64,000 nucleotides of DNA from Chrysophaeum taylorii (GCA_029834535.1 JAQMWT010000044.1:186001-250000), one strand, 5' to 3'; positions 31,923 through 44,870 are shown, numbered from the stretch's first letter. Notes: generated by a model not told the origin, from the sequence alone. A program made the numbers and translations.

Positions 31923-34729
31923 ATGACGTCGAGTATGTCGAGTATGCCGCAGTGGTGGCGGCCCTGGAGCGACGAACCTAGTTGGCAGGCTCAGGCAAGC
32001 GTGACGGCAACTGTCCTCGCGGACGAAACGTTCTTGACGTGGCTCGACGGCTCCGGCGCCGAAGCTGTCGACCTCTCGTACGGCCAAGTCTGGAGCCGCT
32101 CGGCAGGCATGGCCGAGTGGTTCTTCGGGGATAACGGTCTCGCGGCGGGCGATCGCGCCATGCTCGTGTACGCGCCGGGGCCCGAGTTCTTCGTCGCCTT
32201 TGTGGCGTGTCTTCGCGCCGGCGTCTTGGCCGTGCCGAATTACCCCCCCGACCCCTCAAACCTGCGACGAGGCCTGGAGAAGCTGGACCTCGTTACCATA
32301 TCCTGCGGCGCCAGGGTGGGCCTCACCGACGACGTCGTGCACAAGTTGCGCGTGACGACGAGCGTGTTGCACTCGTGGCCCGACATTCGCTGGCACAATA
32401 CGGACGGCCTCGGCGGCGACGACCACCGACGTGCATCCCGTGGGCTGATGAGCACGGCGGCCTTTGTGGGGTCGTCCGGTTATTCCTTTGCCTCGAGCGG
32501 CGACGCGAGCAGACGTATGTCGAAGGAAGCTACGTCGGAAAACGTTCCTTCTCGAGTTTCCCAAAGCACGCTCGCCTCGCGCTTCTTTGGCTCAATATTC
32601 AGCAGCAGCAGCAGCGCTGGCTCCGACGCGACGGATTCGGATACTTCACTTCTCGACGGCCAGGACGATAACATCTCGTGCGTATCGCCCGTTCGCACCG
32701 AAAAGTTCGGCGACAAACATCAACAGAGTAGATCCAGTCTCGACAGAACCCCGAACGACGACGACGACGACGATTCCATAGCTTTTTTACAATTCACGTC
32801 TGGCTCTACCGGGTGCGTGCGTTTGTTTCTCGCTTGACCCGAGCTGCTTCCTTCTTCTTCACCAGGGACCCCAAGGGCGTCATGATTTCGCATGGCAACA
32901 TCTGGCACAATCTCAACGTTATTTTCTTGCCCGCGCAACGCCGTTGTTTCGACCTTCGCTTGGGCGAGGCCAGCAGCAGCCGCTTGTACGATCTTCACGA
33001 AACGTCGGTGCGCGTCGTCACGGTCTCGTGGCTGCCGCAGTTCCACGACACGGGTCTGATGTTGACGTTGCTTGGGCCGTTCTGCGCCGGATACCACATG
33101 GTCAACTTCTCGCCGCTCTCGTTCCTCGCCGACCCGCTCGCGTGGCTGCGCGCCATATCTAAATACCGCGCGCTCTGGACCGCGGCGCCAGACTTCGGCT
33201 ACCAACTGTGCACGAAGCGAGCAGTCGACGGTGCCGATATCAGCGACCTCGACCTGAGTTGTGTGGCCTTTCTGGCTTGCGGTGCTGGCCAGCGATCCGT
33301 TCCTTCGATCCTCCGCGAGTTCGCCGCGTACTTCGCCATTCACTGCAGGTTGCCGGACGACGGCAATCGGAGCTTATTCGTGCAGGGCTATGGCCTGGCC
33401 GAGCACGTAGTCGCGACGTGCGCCGAGGCCGAGGGCATCGTCACGTCGCGACGGCGGCCAGACCTCGCCTCGTGCGGCTCCGACTTCCAGATTGACTTCC
33501 GCATCGTCGATTCGGAGACGCGGTGCGTCGTGCCCGACGGCGCGCCCGGCGAGCTGTGGTTGAGCTCGGGCTCGGTTGCCAAGGGCTACTGGGGCAAGCC
33601 CGAGCTCACCAGGGAGACTTTTCACGCCCGACTCGAGCCTGACGACGGCAAGGTATACCTCAGGACGGGCGACGAGGCCTTCCTCGAGGACGGCCACCTG
33701 TTCATTTGCGGCCGAATCAAAGACATGATCATCATCGGCGGCGAAAATTATTACAGCGACGACGTCGAAATTGCTGCGACGGAGGCTATGGTCGACGCCG
33801 TGAGACCTGGATGCATCGCCGCCTTTTCGGCCACGGCCGACGACGACGAGGAGTTCTTGTGTATCGTGCTCGAAGTCCGCGATCACGCTGCCTCCGAGTG
33901 CGAGGCTCTCGCGTCGACGCTCACCAAGTGCGTTCGCAAAGCGGTTGGTCTGACACCGCGCCGCATCGTGTACATCAAGCAGAAGACCATCTTGAAAACG
34001 ACGAGCGGGAAGCTGCGACGCCGGGCGATTCGAGAAGCGTTGTTGGGTGGCGAGCTTCGCGTTGTCTTTGATTCGAACCCAACTCTCGGCGGCAAGCAAC
34101 AAACGCTATCCGCCGCCGGTTGCGAGCAAGACGATTCTCGAAAGAACTCGACGGATGACTTTTCGAAGTGGCTATGGCGCCTCGCCAGCTCCGCGAGCGA
34201 TTTGGCGGGCTATCCGCTGGATTCGACATCACCACGTAAACAAACCGATGATCCGACATTGAAGTGGTCCGAGTCCTTGCTCGCGGAAGCGCAGGCTCGG
34301 GGACGTTCCTACGAGCTTTCGGACTTTCTTGGCGTCTGGGAAGTGCTCGACGACCACTACGCGATTCGAAAATTCGACGTCAAGGCCGAAAACGCGATCG
34401 ACGACAGTCAGAGCCAGTGCCCCTAAGAATTTAGCCATAAAAAGCTTGATGAATCTCGCAGGTGAAAACTTGTACTGCCAGCACCATTTGGGCTGTGGGC
34501 GTTGCGCGCACGAAAGTGCTCTCGTCGCGAAGATCGTGGTGTCGAAAGACGACGTCGAGACCAGACCCGACGTTCGAGATGACGTAATCGCACGACTGCC
34601 GCGAGAGATTTACGTGCTTGTCCTCCATCAGAACGGCGTCGTCAAGTTCGTCCCGTACGCCTCGAGCTCGCGTCTCCTCCTCGCGGCGCTCGATAGCTGT
34701 GACAGCCTCGATGCCGAGATGAATCTTGC
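31923..34729 (+). CDS. Fatty-acyl-AMP ligase module, locus copy 1 (N-terminal part of a multidomain synthetase)
   Basis: Exons are 31923-32812, 32866-34406 and 34462-34729. Introns are 53 and 55 nt, and a further donor lies at 34730. The domain activates a fatty acid as acyl-adenylate. Joining the first two exons rebuilds the ATP-binding loop TSGSTGDPKGVMISHGN. FAAL-type signatures follow: SWLPQFHDTGLM, NFSPLSFLADPLAWLRAIS, and the C-terminal GRIKDMIIIGGENYYSDDVE and LKTTSGKLRRRAIRE with the acyl-ligase lysine region. The chosen start is ATGACGTCGA, conserved in copy 2. An earlier in-frame ATG at 31629 lies outside the duplicated block. The FAAL reading is preferred to an amino-acid adenylation domain because of the PLxFLxxPxxWL motif. 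It is probably one gene with the next module. Confidence 0.82.
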
Positions 34730-34789
34730 GTAAAAAAAGCTTGCAGCGTCGCGAACGAAAAGACGTAACTTGAACGACATGACTTTTAG

Positions 34790-35671
34790 AACCCAGGCAC
34801 GCCGAGAAATTCGGTTGCTTCTGCTTTGGCATCGTTGTCGGCGAAGGCCGAGATCGCAGAATGATTCGCTGCAATCGATGGGCGACGGACAACCGCTATT
34901 TCTGGTCCGCCGTCAACTCGACGACCGACTTTCGTGAACCGAATGAAATCGGTGAGCATCTGATCGAGCTTGGCCTCGCTGCGCATTCCGGCGTCGACGG
35001 CGCGACGCCTTCGGGCGCACTCCGCGACACCATTATCGCGCTCGATGGCGAAGGCTCTTCTGGCGGCGGCGAGGAAGCCGTTGTTTCGCGAGCAGCGAGA
35101 GCGGTCAAGAACCAGCCACCAGGTATCGATAACGACCAATTGTTGTTCGCGTGGCAATCTTCCGAAACCTCTACCGACGACGCGCCCTTCTCTCTCGGCG
35201 TGGCTCTCGTCGACCGCGTAGCAAAGCAGATCTTGGGGCTTTTCCCGCCAGGCACCTCTCTCAAAGACCATCCGGACGTGGCAATCATACTTCGGCAGCA
35301 GCTCGACGTTCCGGACGAGCTCATGCGACGTCTCGAGTACGACGAGTCCGTTGTCGACGTCGCAGATTTCGTCGAGGCGGTCAAGTCAAATCTCATCAAG
35401 ATGCCCGTTCTCCTGCAGGTCGCGCAAGAACTCGAGGTCCAAGAGCCCGGTGGTCTTCCCGTTTCAGACGAGCGCGCCGCGGCCGACCTGCGGACTGCGG
35501 TTCTCTATTGTTTCGCTCTTCACACGCTCGCGATCTCGATGCTGCGGGCGTCTGCGTTGATGCCACAGAGTTCTGACTTCTTAGTCGATTTCTTGAAAGC
35601 CCAAGAAGCAGCCGTCATTCGCGCGAACGACGACGATGCTACGGATGATGCGTCGACTATGATTGCGTGCG

Positions 35672-35703
<32 letters not shown>

Positions 35704-38700
35704 CGGACTCCACGCGCGCAGGCTCATGAAAAACGAGGCGCTTCTGTCAGCTCTAAGAAACATGGCCGAGACGAGACGCGACCGGAGTCAACTCGCGACT
35801 GCGCGCGCAACCGGGGTGCTGCTCGCGGACAGTATCATGATGGAAGCCATCGAGGACGTTTCGAAAAATTCGACCGCAATGCTCGCGCCGAGCCAGAGTC
35901 TCGCTCAATTATTGCGGTTGTACAAAGGAACACGAATTCGCACTATCGCAGGCGCTGGTTTCGAGCTCGCTTACTGGAGCTGCGTGCTTCGACAATCAAC
36001 TGCACGAGTTGAGATTTCCACGACCAAGCTGCTGCGTTCGGGTGTTACCGAGCTAGTTCGCCTCGAGATGTGCCCGGCTATGATGTCGGAATGGGTCCAA
36101 ACTTATATCGTGTGGAATCTCTCATCCGGGTTCTCAGAACCATTCCTGCCTCGTGTCGCGACTCTTTTTGTACCGTGCTTGCTGTCGTTAACCAACGAAG
36201 ATCCAGCTTTTTTCGCGTGGACGCGCCTCCTGACGTTAAACGTGCACGCCGCTTCGCTGGCTTGTCATCCCGAGCTTCGGCAGATGTCGGCGACGACGTA
36301 CGACTGGCGCGAGACCATGAATGCGTCGGGCGCGATGAGCGAACATCTTGCGTTTCAATTCAGAGTTTTCGCGTGCATTGTGAATGATTGTTGTTGTCGC
36401 GCCTGAAATTCGCTCGAAATAAAAATTCGACCCCCAGGTGCCAACTTTCGAGCGCAATTTCTGCCAAGATAAAGAGCCGCCGCCCTCAGAGCCAAGCTGG
36501 AAGCGATGCACAGATCGCAACACTGTTTGCCAAGACGCGGCAAGAGATCCTCGAGAGATACCAGACGTCGCAGAGTTCGACGTTGAACAATCTAAGCGGT
36601 GTTCTCGGCGAGGAATGGCTTAACAAGATTCGGTCGCGCGTGACGAAACGCGAGGACCAGCAGCAGCAGCAGCAGCAGCATGAATTATCCGACGAAAAAA
36701 GCGGTATCACTGCAAAAGAAGACCTCGTCGTCGTCCAGAGATCAAACGCCGGCGACGACGACGAGTCCGCGGCGCCGCTGGTGTCGGGAGGCCTGCTGGA
36801 GACGAAAGTTCGCGAAGAACAGCTCGCGTACGTACAAACCACTCTCCTGCGCATTCTCGCATCGATGGCATCAGAGTCCGACATCGACGTACAGACAACG
36901 TCTGTGGCACAGTTTGGCCTGTCTTCTCAAGACGCGCTGATGGTGCAGACGCGGTTACAGCAGGACTTGTCTGTGGAAGTGCACTTCAACTTGCTTATGG
37001 ATCCGAATCTTAAGATTGCTGGATTGGCCAACGAAATTCTTTGTATTGCGCGCGAGGAAAGCGAGCTGCCGCTCGCGCAGCTCGTGCCACTCCCCGATGA
37101 TGGCATCGATCTCGGGTCGTCTCGTACGATGCTCCCGCAACGGGTTGTCGACGTGGCTCAGGTGCTCTTAACGGTCGTCGTCGTAGTCTTGGTGTCGATC
37201 GCGCTCATTCCATCGTATCACTTTGGGCGCTGGGCGCAGTGGCGTGCGAAGTCTATTGGTTCGAAGCGCATTCGAGTTCGACGCGACAACGCGCCGTGGT
37301 CGCATATCAAGGTTGCCGGGACAGATCGTGTTTATACTTATGGTCTCTTAGTTCCATTGGTTATCCCGCTCTTCATGATGTCGCTTACGGTGATAACTAT
37401 CGCGTCAAAATGGCTCGTGATCGGTCGCTACCGCGTTGGGACTACGCGCCGCGGGACGCGTTTTTTCTGCGCTGGTGGTTCGTCGATCGCGTGCTAGACC
37501 AGTTCAACGCGTGGGTTGGCGTGTTCATAAACGATACGCTCTTCATTAACGTGTTCTACTTGCTGATGGGCGCGCACATCTCGATTCATGCGTCTGTTGA
37601 GAATCACCTGCTGCGAGAGGTCGACCTCGTCTCTATCGGGCCGTACGCGCGAGCGAGCGGCATCTGCTACGCGCGAATGTTCGAGCCCAGCGGCGGCATG
37701 CGTTTCGCGCGAGTCATCATCGAGCCGCATTCGAAGATCGAGTCAACTGCTATCGTCATGCCAGGCTGCAAGATCGAGCACGGCGCCGTGCTCGAGCACG
37801 GTGCCGCCACGATAGCTGGCCAGCTCCTCGCGAGCGAAAACGCGTATCGATCGAGCCCGGCGCAATTGGTCGGTGTCGCGCAAAAAAACAAACCGGCTCT
37901 GCCGACCGGCTGGCTCGCCTTTGAGCTTTTGAAACTCGCGACGCTCGCGTGCTATCTCTTCGGTTCGTTGAAAGCCTCAAACGTATTGCTCGAATACGTT
38001 CTGCGACGGCTCGACTGGTACTCTTGGCGGTTTCGGTATCGCGAGCTCCTATATTTTGTCATGGGCTATTTTCTCGCGCTCTTCGTGTCGGCAGGCGTGG
38101 GTGTTGTGGTGTTCAAGTGGCTGCTGATCGGCCGGCTGCGTCCGGGGATGCGCAAGTCGACGGACTTGACGTGGCGCCTGCGGACGTGGTTCGTCGAGTG
38201 GATATGGTACCGCGTCTTGCTCTCGTTCGGAGCAATGCTGTGGCAAGAGAACGGTCTAATCAGCGTGGCGCTGATGAAGGCGTTGGGTATGCGCGCACAC
38301 TATACGGCAAGCATGGCAACCCTCTCCTTTTTCTCGCCTGTCGAAGCCGACTTGATCGAGGCGAGCACCAATTTTTTTTTGTAGAACGTTGTTGTTGTTG
38401 TTGTTGTTGTTGTTGTCTTCTCGCGCGCGCGCGCAATAACACACTTCTCAGGTCGGCGAATTCGCAACTCTATCTGGCGGCGGCATGGCGATCTCGTGCG
38501 AAAGCGCGACGGGAGAGTACAAGGCAGTTAGGATCGAAGCGCGCGCACAAGTTGGCCTGCGCGCACGGCTCAACGCGGGCGCGGTCGTCGAGAAGGACGC
38601 GGGCGTTGGACACCAGACGGTGGTACCCGAGGATTTCGTCGTCAGAACCGGGACAACTTACTTCGCTAGCAGCGTATTTCATCGCAAGACGGAGGATCGC

Positions 38701-39586
38701 GAATACGAAACAACAAACCACTACTTGCTCGCACAATTGCAGCAATCGATCTTGCGCGGAATGATTTTGTTCTTGCTCGGCGTCGTCGCCCTCCTTCCCG
38801 CGTACGAAATAGCAGTGCGACTCTTGTACAGAAAGGCGAACTACTTTAAATCTGACTACTACAACAACGGCTTCCGCGTCAGCGCCACCGGACGCGTCCA
38901 ACCGTGGCGACCCCCTGTCGCACGCACCTACGCGCTCCCGCTCGTCGGGCCCATCGCCCTCGTGGCCTACGCGTCGATGACGGTAGTGTTTCGCGCGTGG
39001 CAACGGCTGATACTTTGCGACTGGAAAGACGCGCGCAACTTCACGCCGTTCCAAAACTTCGCTTATATGGATTATCAAGAGACGTTTCTCGGCCTTTCCG
39101 GACAAATCATGCCGCTCCTCCGCGGAAGTCGGCTCGCGATCCTGTTCATGCGTTTTTTCGGGGCGAGAGTTGCGGGCACGGCCTTCATAAATACGCCGCA
39201 TTTCTTCGAACCGCCGTTGCTGACGATCGACGCCGACGCGGTCGTCGACGACCACTCCGTGAATATTGCACACGTAGCGACGAGGCAGCGTCGAAAACTC
39301 CTGCTTGTTGCTAACTTAGTTGCAGGTCTACGAGCACGGACGCCTCGTGTTCCGGGACAAAGTTGTCGGGAGAGGCGCTATTTTGCATCCGGGCACAGTC
39401 ACTTGGGCTGGCGATGTGGTCCCTGCCGATGTCATCTTGGGCCCCAGCGCGCAGCTCGACGGTCGCGACAACAACAACCTAGACTACCCGCCGCGCTCGT
39501 ACCTCCAAGGCTGCCCGGCACGAGACTACACCAAGCTCTTCTCCCATATAAAGCTCCGTCTCGAAGAAGAAGAAGAAGAAGATTGA
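34790..39586 (+). CDS. Carrier + membrane/beta-helix (Pls/PosA-like) module, locus copy 1
   Basis: Supported introns are 35667-35721, 36373-36437, 38381-38451 and 39274-39325. The structure at 34790-35230 is unresolved. After a helical region of unknown type, an acyl-carrier domain at about 36790-37060 holds the phosphopantetheine site FGLSSQDAL. Transmembrane pairs (VVDVAQVLLTVVVVVLVS; LVPLVIPLFMMSLTVIT) alternate with three left-handed beta-helix-like segments (VIIEPHSKIESTAIVMPGC; YKAVRIEARAQVGLRA; VVGRGAILHPGTVTWAGDVV). Carrier, membrane pairs and three tandem condensing domains is the plan of bacterial epsilon-polylysine synthetase (Pls), here behind a fatty-acyl ligase. An acyl-polymer or acyl-transfer product is inference. 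Against copy 2, a T run near 37466 is one base shorter and breaks the frame, and another near 38372 is two longer. Confidence 0.68.
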
Positions 39587-39674
39587 GTATTTTACTTACT
39601 TCTAGCAATTTGGATGGGCAGGTTTATTGAGCCTTACCCGTAACACGTCACACGATGTATTAGATACATACTAA

Positions 39675-40826
39675 ACAAGTGCAGGCCAGTAAGTTCGCCA
39701 GTAAGTTCACCTGGTCCCAATCTCTAACCCCAGTAAGTTCACCTGGCCCCAGTAAGTTCACCTAGTCCCAATCTGTAACCCCAGTAAGTTCGGTGTAAGC
39801 CCACTCGTGCTCACATCCACTCACCCCACTCTCCTTCGAGCTCGTCGCTCTCACCTCCGCCAATATAAGCTGCTTTGATCCGTACACGCCGCTCGCCTTT
39901 GCGTTCACTCTAAAAACCCCTGTAAGTTCACTTGGTCTCAGTAAGTTCACCTGGTCACTAAGTTCACCTAGTCCCAATCTCAAACCCCAGTAAGTTCACC
40001 TGGTCCCAGTAAGTTCACCTACCGTGCGCGTGTAGACGCCGGGAGGGGGCTTATCGGTATTGCGCAGCACGTGTGGGGTAGGGTGGAGTCGTCGACTCAG
40101 AAGAGGATATCCTCGGGGTTGCCGATCGACAGAGAGCCACGTAGAGCTGGACGTGGCAGAAGACGGGCTTGGGCAAGAGGACGCCGACCTTGCGGGGCGT
40201 CTGCCTCTGGCTCTTGTTGATCGTTTGGCGTCGGTGGGGCTTGAGGGATACAGGTTGGAGGAGCCTCGGTGACACGACACTATCGATGATGTATCTGGTA
40301 CCGTTGCAGTGGCCGTGCGACGGGTCGAGGTTGCGAAGACATTAAGCTCGCGATCAAAGTCAGCATGCCGTTGGTTGTCAGGGAGTTGAAAACTCTACTG
40401 TAAAGAGCGAGGCGTCGTCTTCCGACCCAGCCTAGTCAGCCGAAAAGAACTCCGACGCCTCGTCTCCGGGAAAAAAAAAGGCCGCGGTCATGCGCGCGTT
40501 GTCAGCATCGACAACATCGTTTCGACGGGGCGTGAGAATGGCGCGCTGAAAGAGCCGCCGCGGGTCGTGGAAATAGTCTGCGAGGTCGCCGTAGACGGCT
40601 TGGAGGATCACTGTCTGGCTCTCGCGCCTACCTAATCCTTACTCTCGCTCCTACCTGATCCTTACCCTAAATCGAGGCGTCAGGCACATCCCTCATACCC
40701 CACAAACCCCCACATCCTTCATGCTCCCCACACACACCCCCCCCTCTTAGCAGTCGACATTTTTTTAAAGACAAACAGACAGACAAACAAACAAACAGAC
40801 AAACATCTGTCGATTAGTAGTTAGGA
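39675..40826 (-). mobile_element. Non-autonomous Helitron with helicase remnant (copy 2), insertion resolved
   Basis: In helicase orientation the element starts TCCTAACTACTAATCGACAG and ends GGCCTGCACTTG. Comparison with the duplicate at 54370, which lacks it (TACTAAACTTTTAGCAC), fixes both ends to within a base. The interior carries NLDPSHGHCNGTRYII-like and INKSQ...VFCHVQLYVAL helicase motifs in broken frames. It also has (GACA)n-like DNA near its 5' end and GTGAACTTACTGG-type repeats near its 3' end. There is no target duplication, as expected for a rolling-circle transposon. It inserted after the locus duplication. Confidence 0.82.
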
Positions 40827-40862
40827 CTTTTAGCACTTTTGGGAAAATACAAGTTCATTGAG

Positions 40863-43800
40863 TGTGAGAACTGAAATGGGGATGTGAGAACTATAATGGG
40901 GACGTGGTGCAGGGGTAAGTGTCATAGCTTCCTCACACAGGTGCTGGAAAAGAAAGAAAAGGGAAAAAAGGGGTAAGTGAGGTCCTCACACAGGTGCTGG
41001 AAAAGAAAGAAAAGGAAGAAGGAAAAGGGGTAAGTGAGACGCTCACAGAGGAGAAGCTTGAAGGAAGACGTCAGGAGAGGCAGTGTGGCAGAAAGAGACA
41101 GGAGATATCAGGGCGAAGTCGCGAGGTGAGGTAACGAGCACGAAGCCGGAGGAAGGAAGGAGCTTCCGTACTGCGGGTGAAGATATCGCTATGTTGGAGG
41201 TCAATGATGTGGTTGCGATGATATTCGGCGGTAAAAGCGAATATCAATATGGCGGGTGCGCCGCGGGAGACATTGGAGACGGACTTGGGTGACGGTGGTG
41301 CTATTATCGACACATTGGAGACGGACTTGGGTGACGGTGGTGCTATTATCGACATACATTGGTACCGTGTGACGAGGGAGATCAAAGTCATCAAAAAGTT
41401 GGAGAAGCCAATAGAGCTCAGCAGTAGCGGCGTAAAGAGCGAGCAATTCAGCTTCAAAAGCCAACGTAAGAGGTGAGATCAAGTTCATTGACGTCAGTGA
41501 AAGCGCGGAAATGGAGGAAAAAGGCTTGGTAATGGCAAATGCAATGACGAGGGTGCGCCACAAGAAGATCATCAACGACTAAAACGAGAACAAGGCGTGG
41601 AACGACAGTAGACTTAAGCATGAGTGTGTAGCTGCAAGTGTCACCAGATCCGCGGACGAAGCCACAGTCATTGACGAGAAAGCGTGCCAAATAAAGCCAC
41701 CAATTACGACAAGCTTGTTTGCAACCATACCAAGAGCGACGGAGCTCGTAAACGATTTTGGAACCATCGGTGGGTTGGCGAGGAGCATAGCCTTCGGGTG
41801 GCCAGACATAGATGTCTTCGTCAATGAGAGCTTGGATAAAAGCGGAGTTGACATCCAGCTTATGCAAATCCCATTCATGAACAGCAACGCCAGACAGGGG
41901 CTTGTATGAAAGCAGAGATGACATCTACAGGACGGCACGTGTCGTGGTAAGCAATGCCGTGAACCTGCGTGTAACCGCGGACAACGAGGCGAGCCTTGTA
42001 CGATTTGAAGCGGCCAGAGTCATACTTCTTGCGGAGGATCCACTTGAGGGTACAAATGTTGCCAGAAACATCATCATCATCGAAGGAAGGTGCTAAACAA
42101 AGGGGAAGGAAGACATAATGAACTAACAAACGAAAGCTAACAGAAGCGACATACAAAGAGTTACAGGGGGAAACAGAAGCGACAGAGGAAACAGAATCAA
42201 CATCACGACAGGAGGAAACAGAATGGCCCGTATCGACATCAGAATGGCCCGTATCAACATCAGAATGGCCCGTATCAAGATTGTGACAGGATGAAACAGA
42301 ATGACCCGTAAAAAAAAAGTTTGTTGGTTGTTGTAACGCGCGTTGGTCGACTTTACGCGGTCGGCCCCGTTTGGCGCGACTTTGTTTTGCACTTTCTGTT
42401 GTTTTCTCTCTTTTGCACTTTCAGTTGTTTTCTCTCGAGCTCGTAGAATGGTCGGTTCACGTGATGGGGTGATCAGTCCCAGTGAAACCGGCGCATTCTC
42501 ATCAAACAAGGGGCAAGGGGGCAACAGCGGACAAGGCGGCAACAGCAGGAACAGGTGACAATGGGGCAACAATAGACGAGAGCTTGGAAGCGTGATTCGA
42601 GAAAGTCAGAACAACGTTGAAGTTCCTTCGGTGGTTGACATTGCAGGAAATCGGGTAAGTGAAACTGTCAGCAAAATCGAGGTCTGAAGAACAATAGCGA
42701 CAAAAGTGCCTGGGGAGACTTGCGTTAAGCGATTGTTGCCACTGAGGATCGCAGCGGGGTAAAGATAGCGGGAACACAGGCTGGTATATATGATGGCAGT
42801 GTACAAGACGTCTGATGAGAACGTGGCCTTTGGGCAGATAGGATGCATGGTGCATGGTGACCAGGTTACGTTGCATGGTGCATGGTGACCAGGTTATGAC
42901 GATGGTCGGAGTCGACAGAAGCAAAAACAGGCGTAAACAGGGTTGATGCGAACGTGGGTGTTTGGTTGTTGTAGTGCGAGCAAGTTGCCATGGGCACGAC
43001 CGCGTCCTGTACGCGAAAATGGAAGACTTCGGACGCGCCAGCGGTGTAAGGAACGAACACGGGTAGACCAGGCTGCTGTATGCCAGCCTGCTGTGACGTG
43101 ACAGATAAGAAAGTGGCCCGTTTTCGCATTCGCAAGAACGAAGTTGCCATATGGACCAACGTTGGAGGAGCAAGCGGCGATCTTTGCTCGTCATACTCGA
43201 ATAGACTGCGGTAGAAGTTGGCGATAGTGGCAAAACAGTTGTGGCACGTAATAACGTTGCAGATAGCGTCGCAGACGTAAGAACATTGCAGATAGCGTCG
43301 TGGGTGCTGAGCACGGAATTCGCTGCGATAGCAAAACCGGATTTTAAAGATCAGAAAAGCGGCGAAAAGGCGAGAGTGCGCGAAGGAGAACCACAAATCA
43401 CACAGCAAAGAAGCGTCTGTCCAGGATCCCGAAGATGAGCGATCCAACCACATAGGAAGCACGAAAGCTGCGCACGCGAAAAATTGACAGGCACAGCTTA
43501 GTTGTGGCAGGTGAAATGCGCGATGGAACGTGATTCGCTGGTTTTACCAAAACCGACAAGCACAACGAGGAGTGGTTCAACGAATAGGTGAAAATGCACA
43601 ACGGGGAGTGGAGCAACGAATAGGCGATATACAGAACGAGGAGGGGAGCAACGACGAGGTGAAAAGACAACGAGGAGGGGAGCAACAACGAGGTGAAAAT
43701 ACAGAACGAGGGGTTGAGCAACGAATAGCGGAAAATACAGAACGAGGCGCCTGTGCAATGGGAGCTAAAAACAAAAACGAGGGGCTTCCGTGGGATGGGT

Positions 43801-44870
43801 TGTTGATGTGCTTGCATCAGACATTCGGCGGTACACACGCTGACTTGGAATTATCGTGAAAGTGCTGCGCTGTTGAGAAGAACGGCGATGGTGGGTAGGG
43901 CGTTGTCGTTGAATAGCTCGGAACTTTGAAACTTGCGGCAGTCCCCCTTAAAGTGATCCTTGCAGCCGCCAAAAAAGCGGGTAGTGCGTCGGAATCGAGT
44001 AGAGCCAGGTTGTTGGGAAAGGGGGGCGTCTAGGGTAGGTCAGTTGGAAGAGTCTAAAGTCGTGGCTGACGACGCGGCGGATAGCGCGGCGGAAGTGGTT
44101 GTGCATGCCATCGAAAATGGTTGTTGTTGAACTTCTCAAGGGTAGAACCACATTCATCGGTACGAAACGCGAGACGATAAAACAAAGCCAGTAAGGCTTG
44201 AAGCACGATGCACGTAGTCAAATGCGAGGACACACTCGAGGGTACGTCGGATCAGGTACAATGCCGAGCAACTTGAACTCCGGTGATTGGTACAATGCCG
44301 AGCAACTTGAACGCCGGTGATAGGTACAATGAAGAGCAACTTGTATACTCCGATGATGAACTTGTTGAGGAAGCTCGCTACGCGATCCCCACGGCCCATG
44401 TAGACATCGGTAATGCGCTTGGAAAGTCGCGTGAATTTCATGTCGCGGTTTTCATGGATATCAACGTTGTTGCTTGACGCGAAAGTCTTCTTCAGAGCAG
44501 CGAGATGCTTCTGCAGAGCAGCGAGATGCTTAGATGCTAGTCCAAGGATCGTTGGTCGAGATAATGTGATCGCCGGTAGAGAGGATCATGTTCGCGACGA
44601 CGTGTCCATTGGTGGAAAAAAAAAATGTCGCTCACCGCTGAAGGCATCAAGTTTTTTGCGAAAGCTTGCTATCTTTAATTGCGATCGAGGACATGAGAGA
44701 CGAGAACGAACCGAACACGTAGCAATGAACTGAAGCCGAGGAGGAGTCGCCACGAAGTCAAGCACAGGCTCGACCGTGGAGGACACCTGCTGCCATGTGA
44801 GAACTGAAATGGGGATGTGAGAACTGTAATGGGGACGTGGTGCAGGGGTAAGTGTCATAGCGTCCTCACA
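40863..44870 (-). mobile_element. Ty1/copia LTR retrotransposon, 4.0 kb, broken
   Basis: The element is bounded by 75-bp direct LTRs (40863-40937 and 44796-44870) that begin TG and end CA. It is flanked by a 5-bp target duplication TTGAG (40858-40862 and 44871-44875). Coding is on the minus strand. A copia-type reverse transcriptase segment lies at 41454-41924 and an RNase H-like segment at 41201-41575. The gag/integrase part upstream is only weakly recognisable. The duplicate locus at about 54400 lacks the element and shows the empty site. The LTRs differ at about two positions, so it is fairly young, yet the internal region looks broken with multiple breaks (at least five). The LTRs are unusually short. 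Confidence 0.85.

Noticed and set aside
34431-34892. Minus-strand gene opposite the end of the acyl ligase
   Set aside because: The plus strand gives a coherent continuation through a 55-nt intron (34407-34461); the minus ORF is its shadow.
35663-35721. Poly-Asn or poly-Gln tract in the synthetase
   Set aside because: The CAA run lies inside a 55-nt phase-2 intron, with a GTGCGA donor and a CGCGCAG acceptor, that joins the two good frames.
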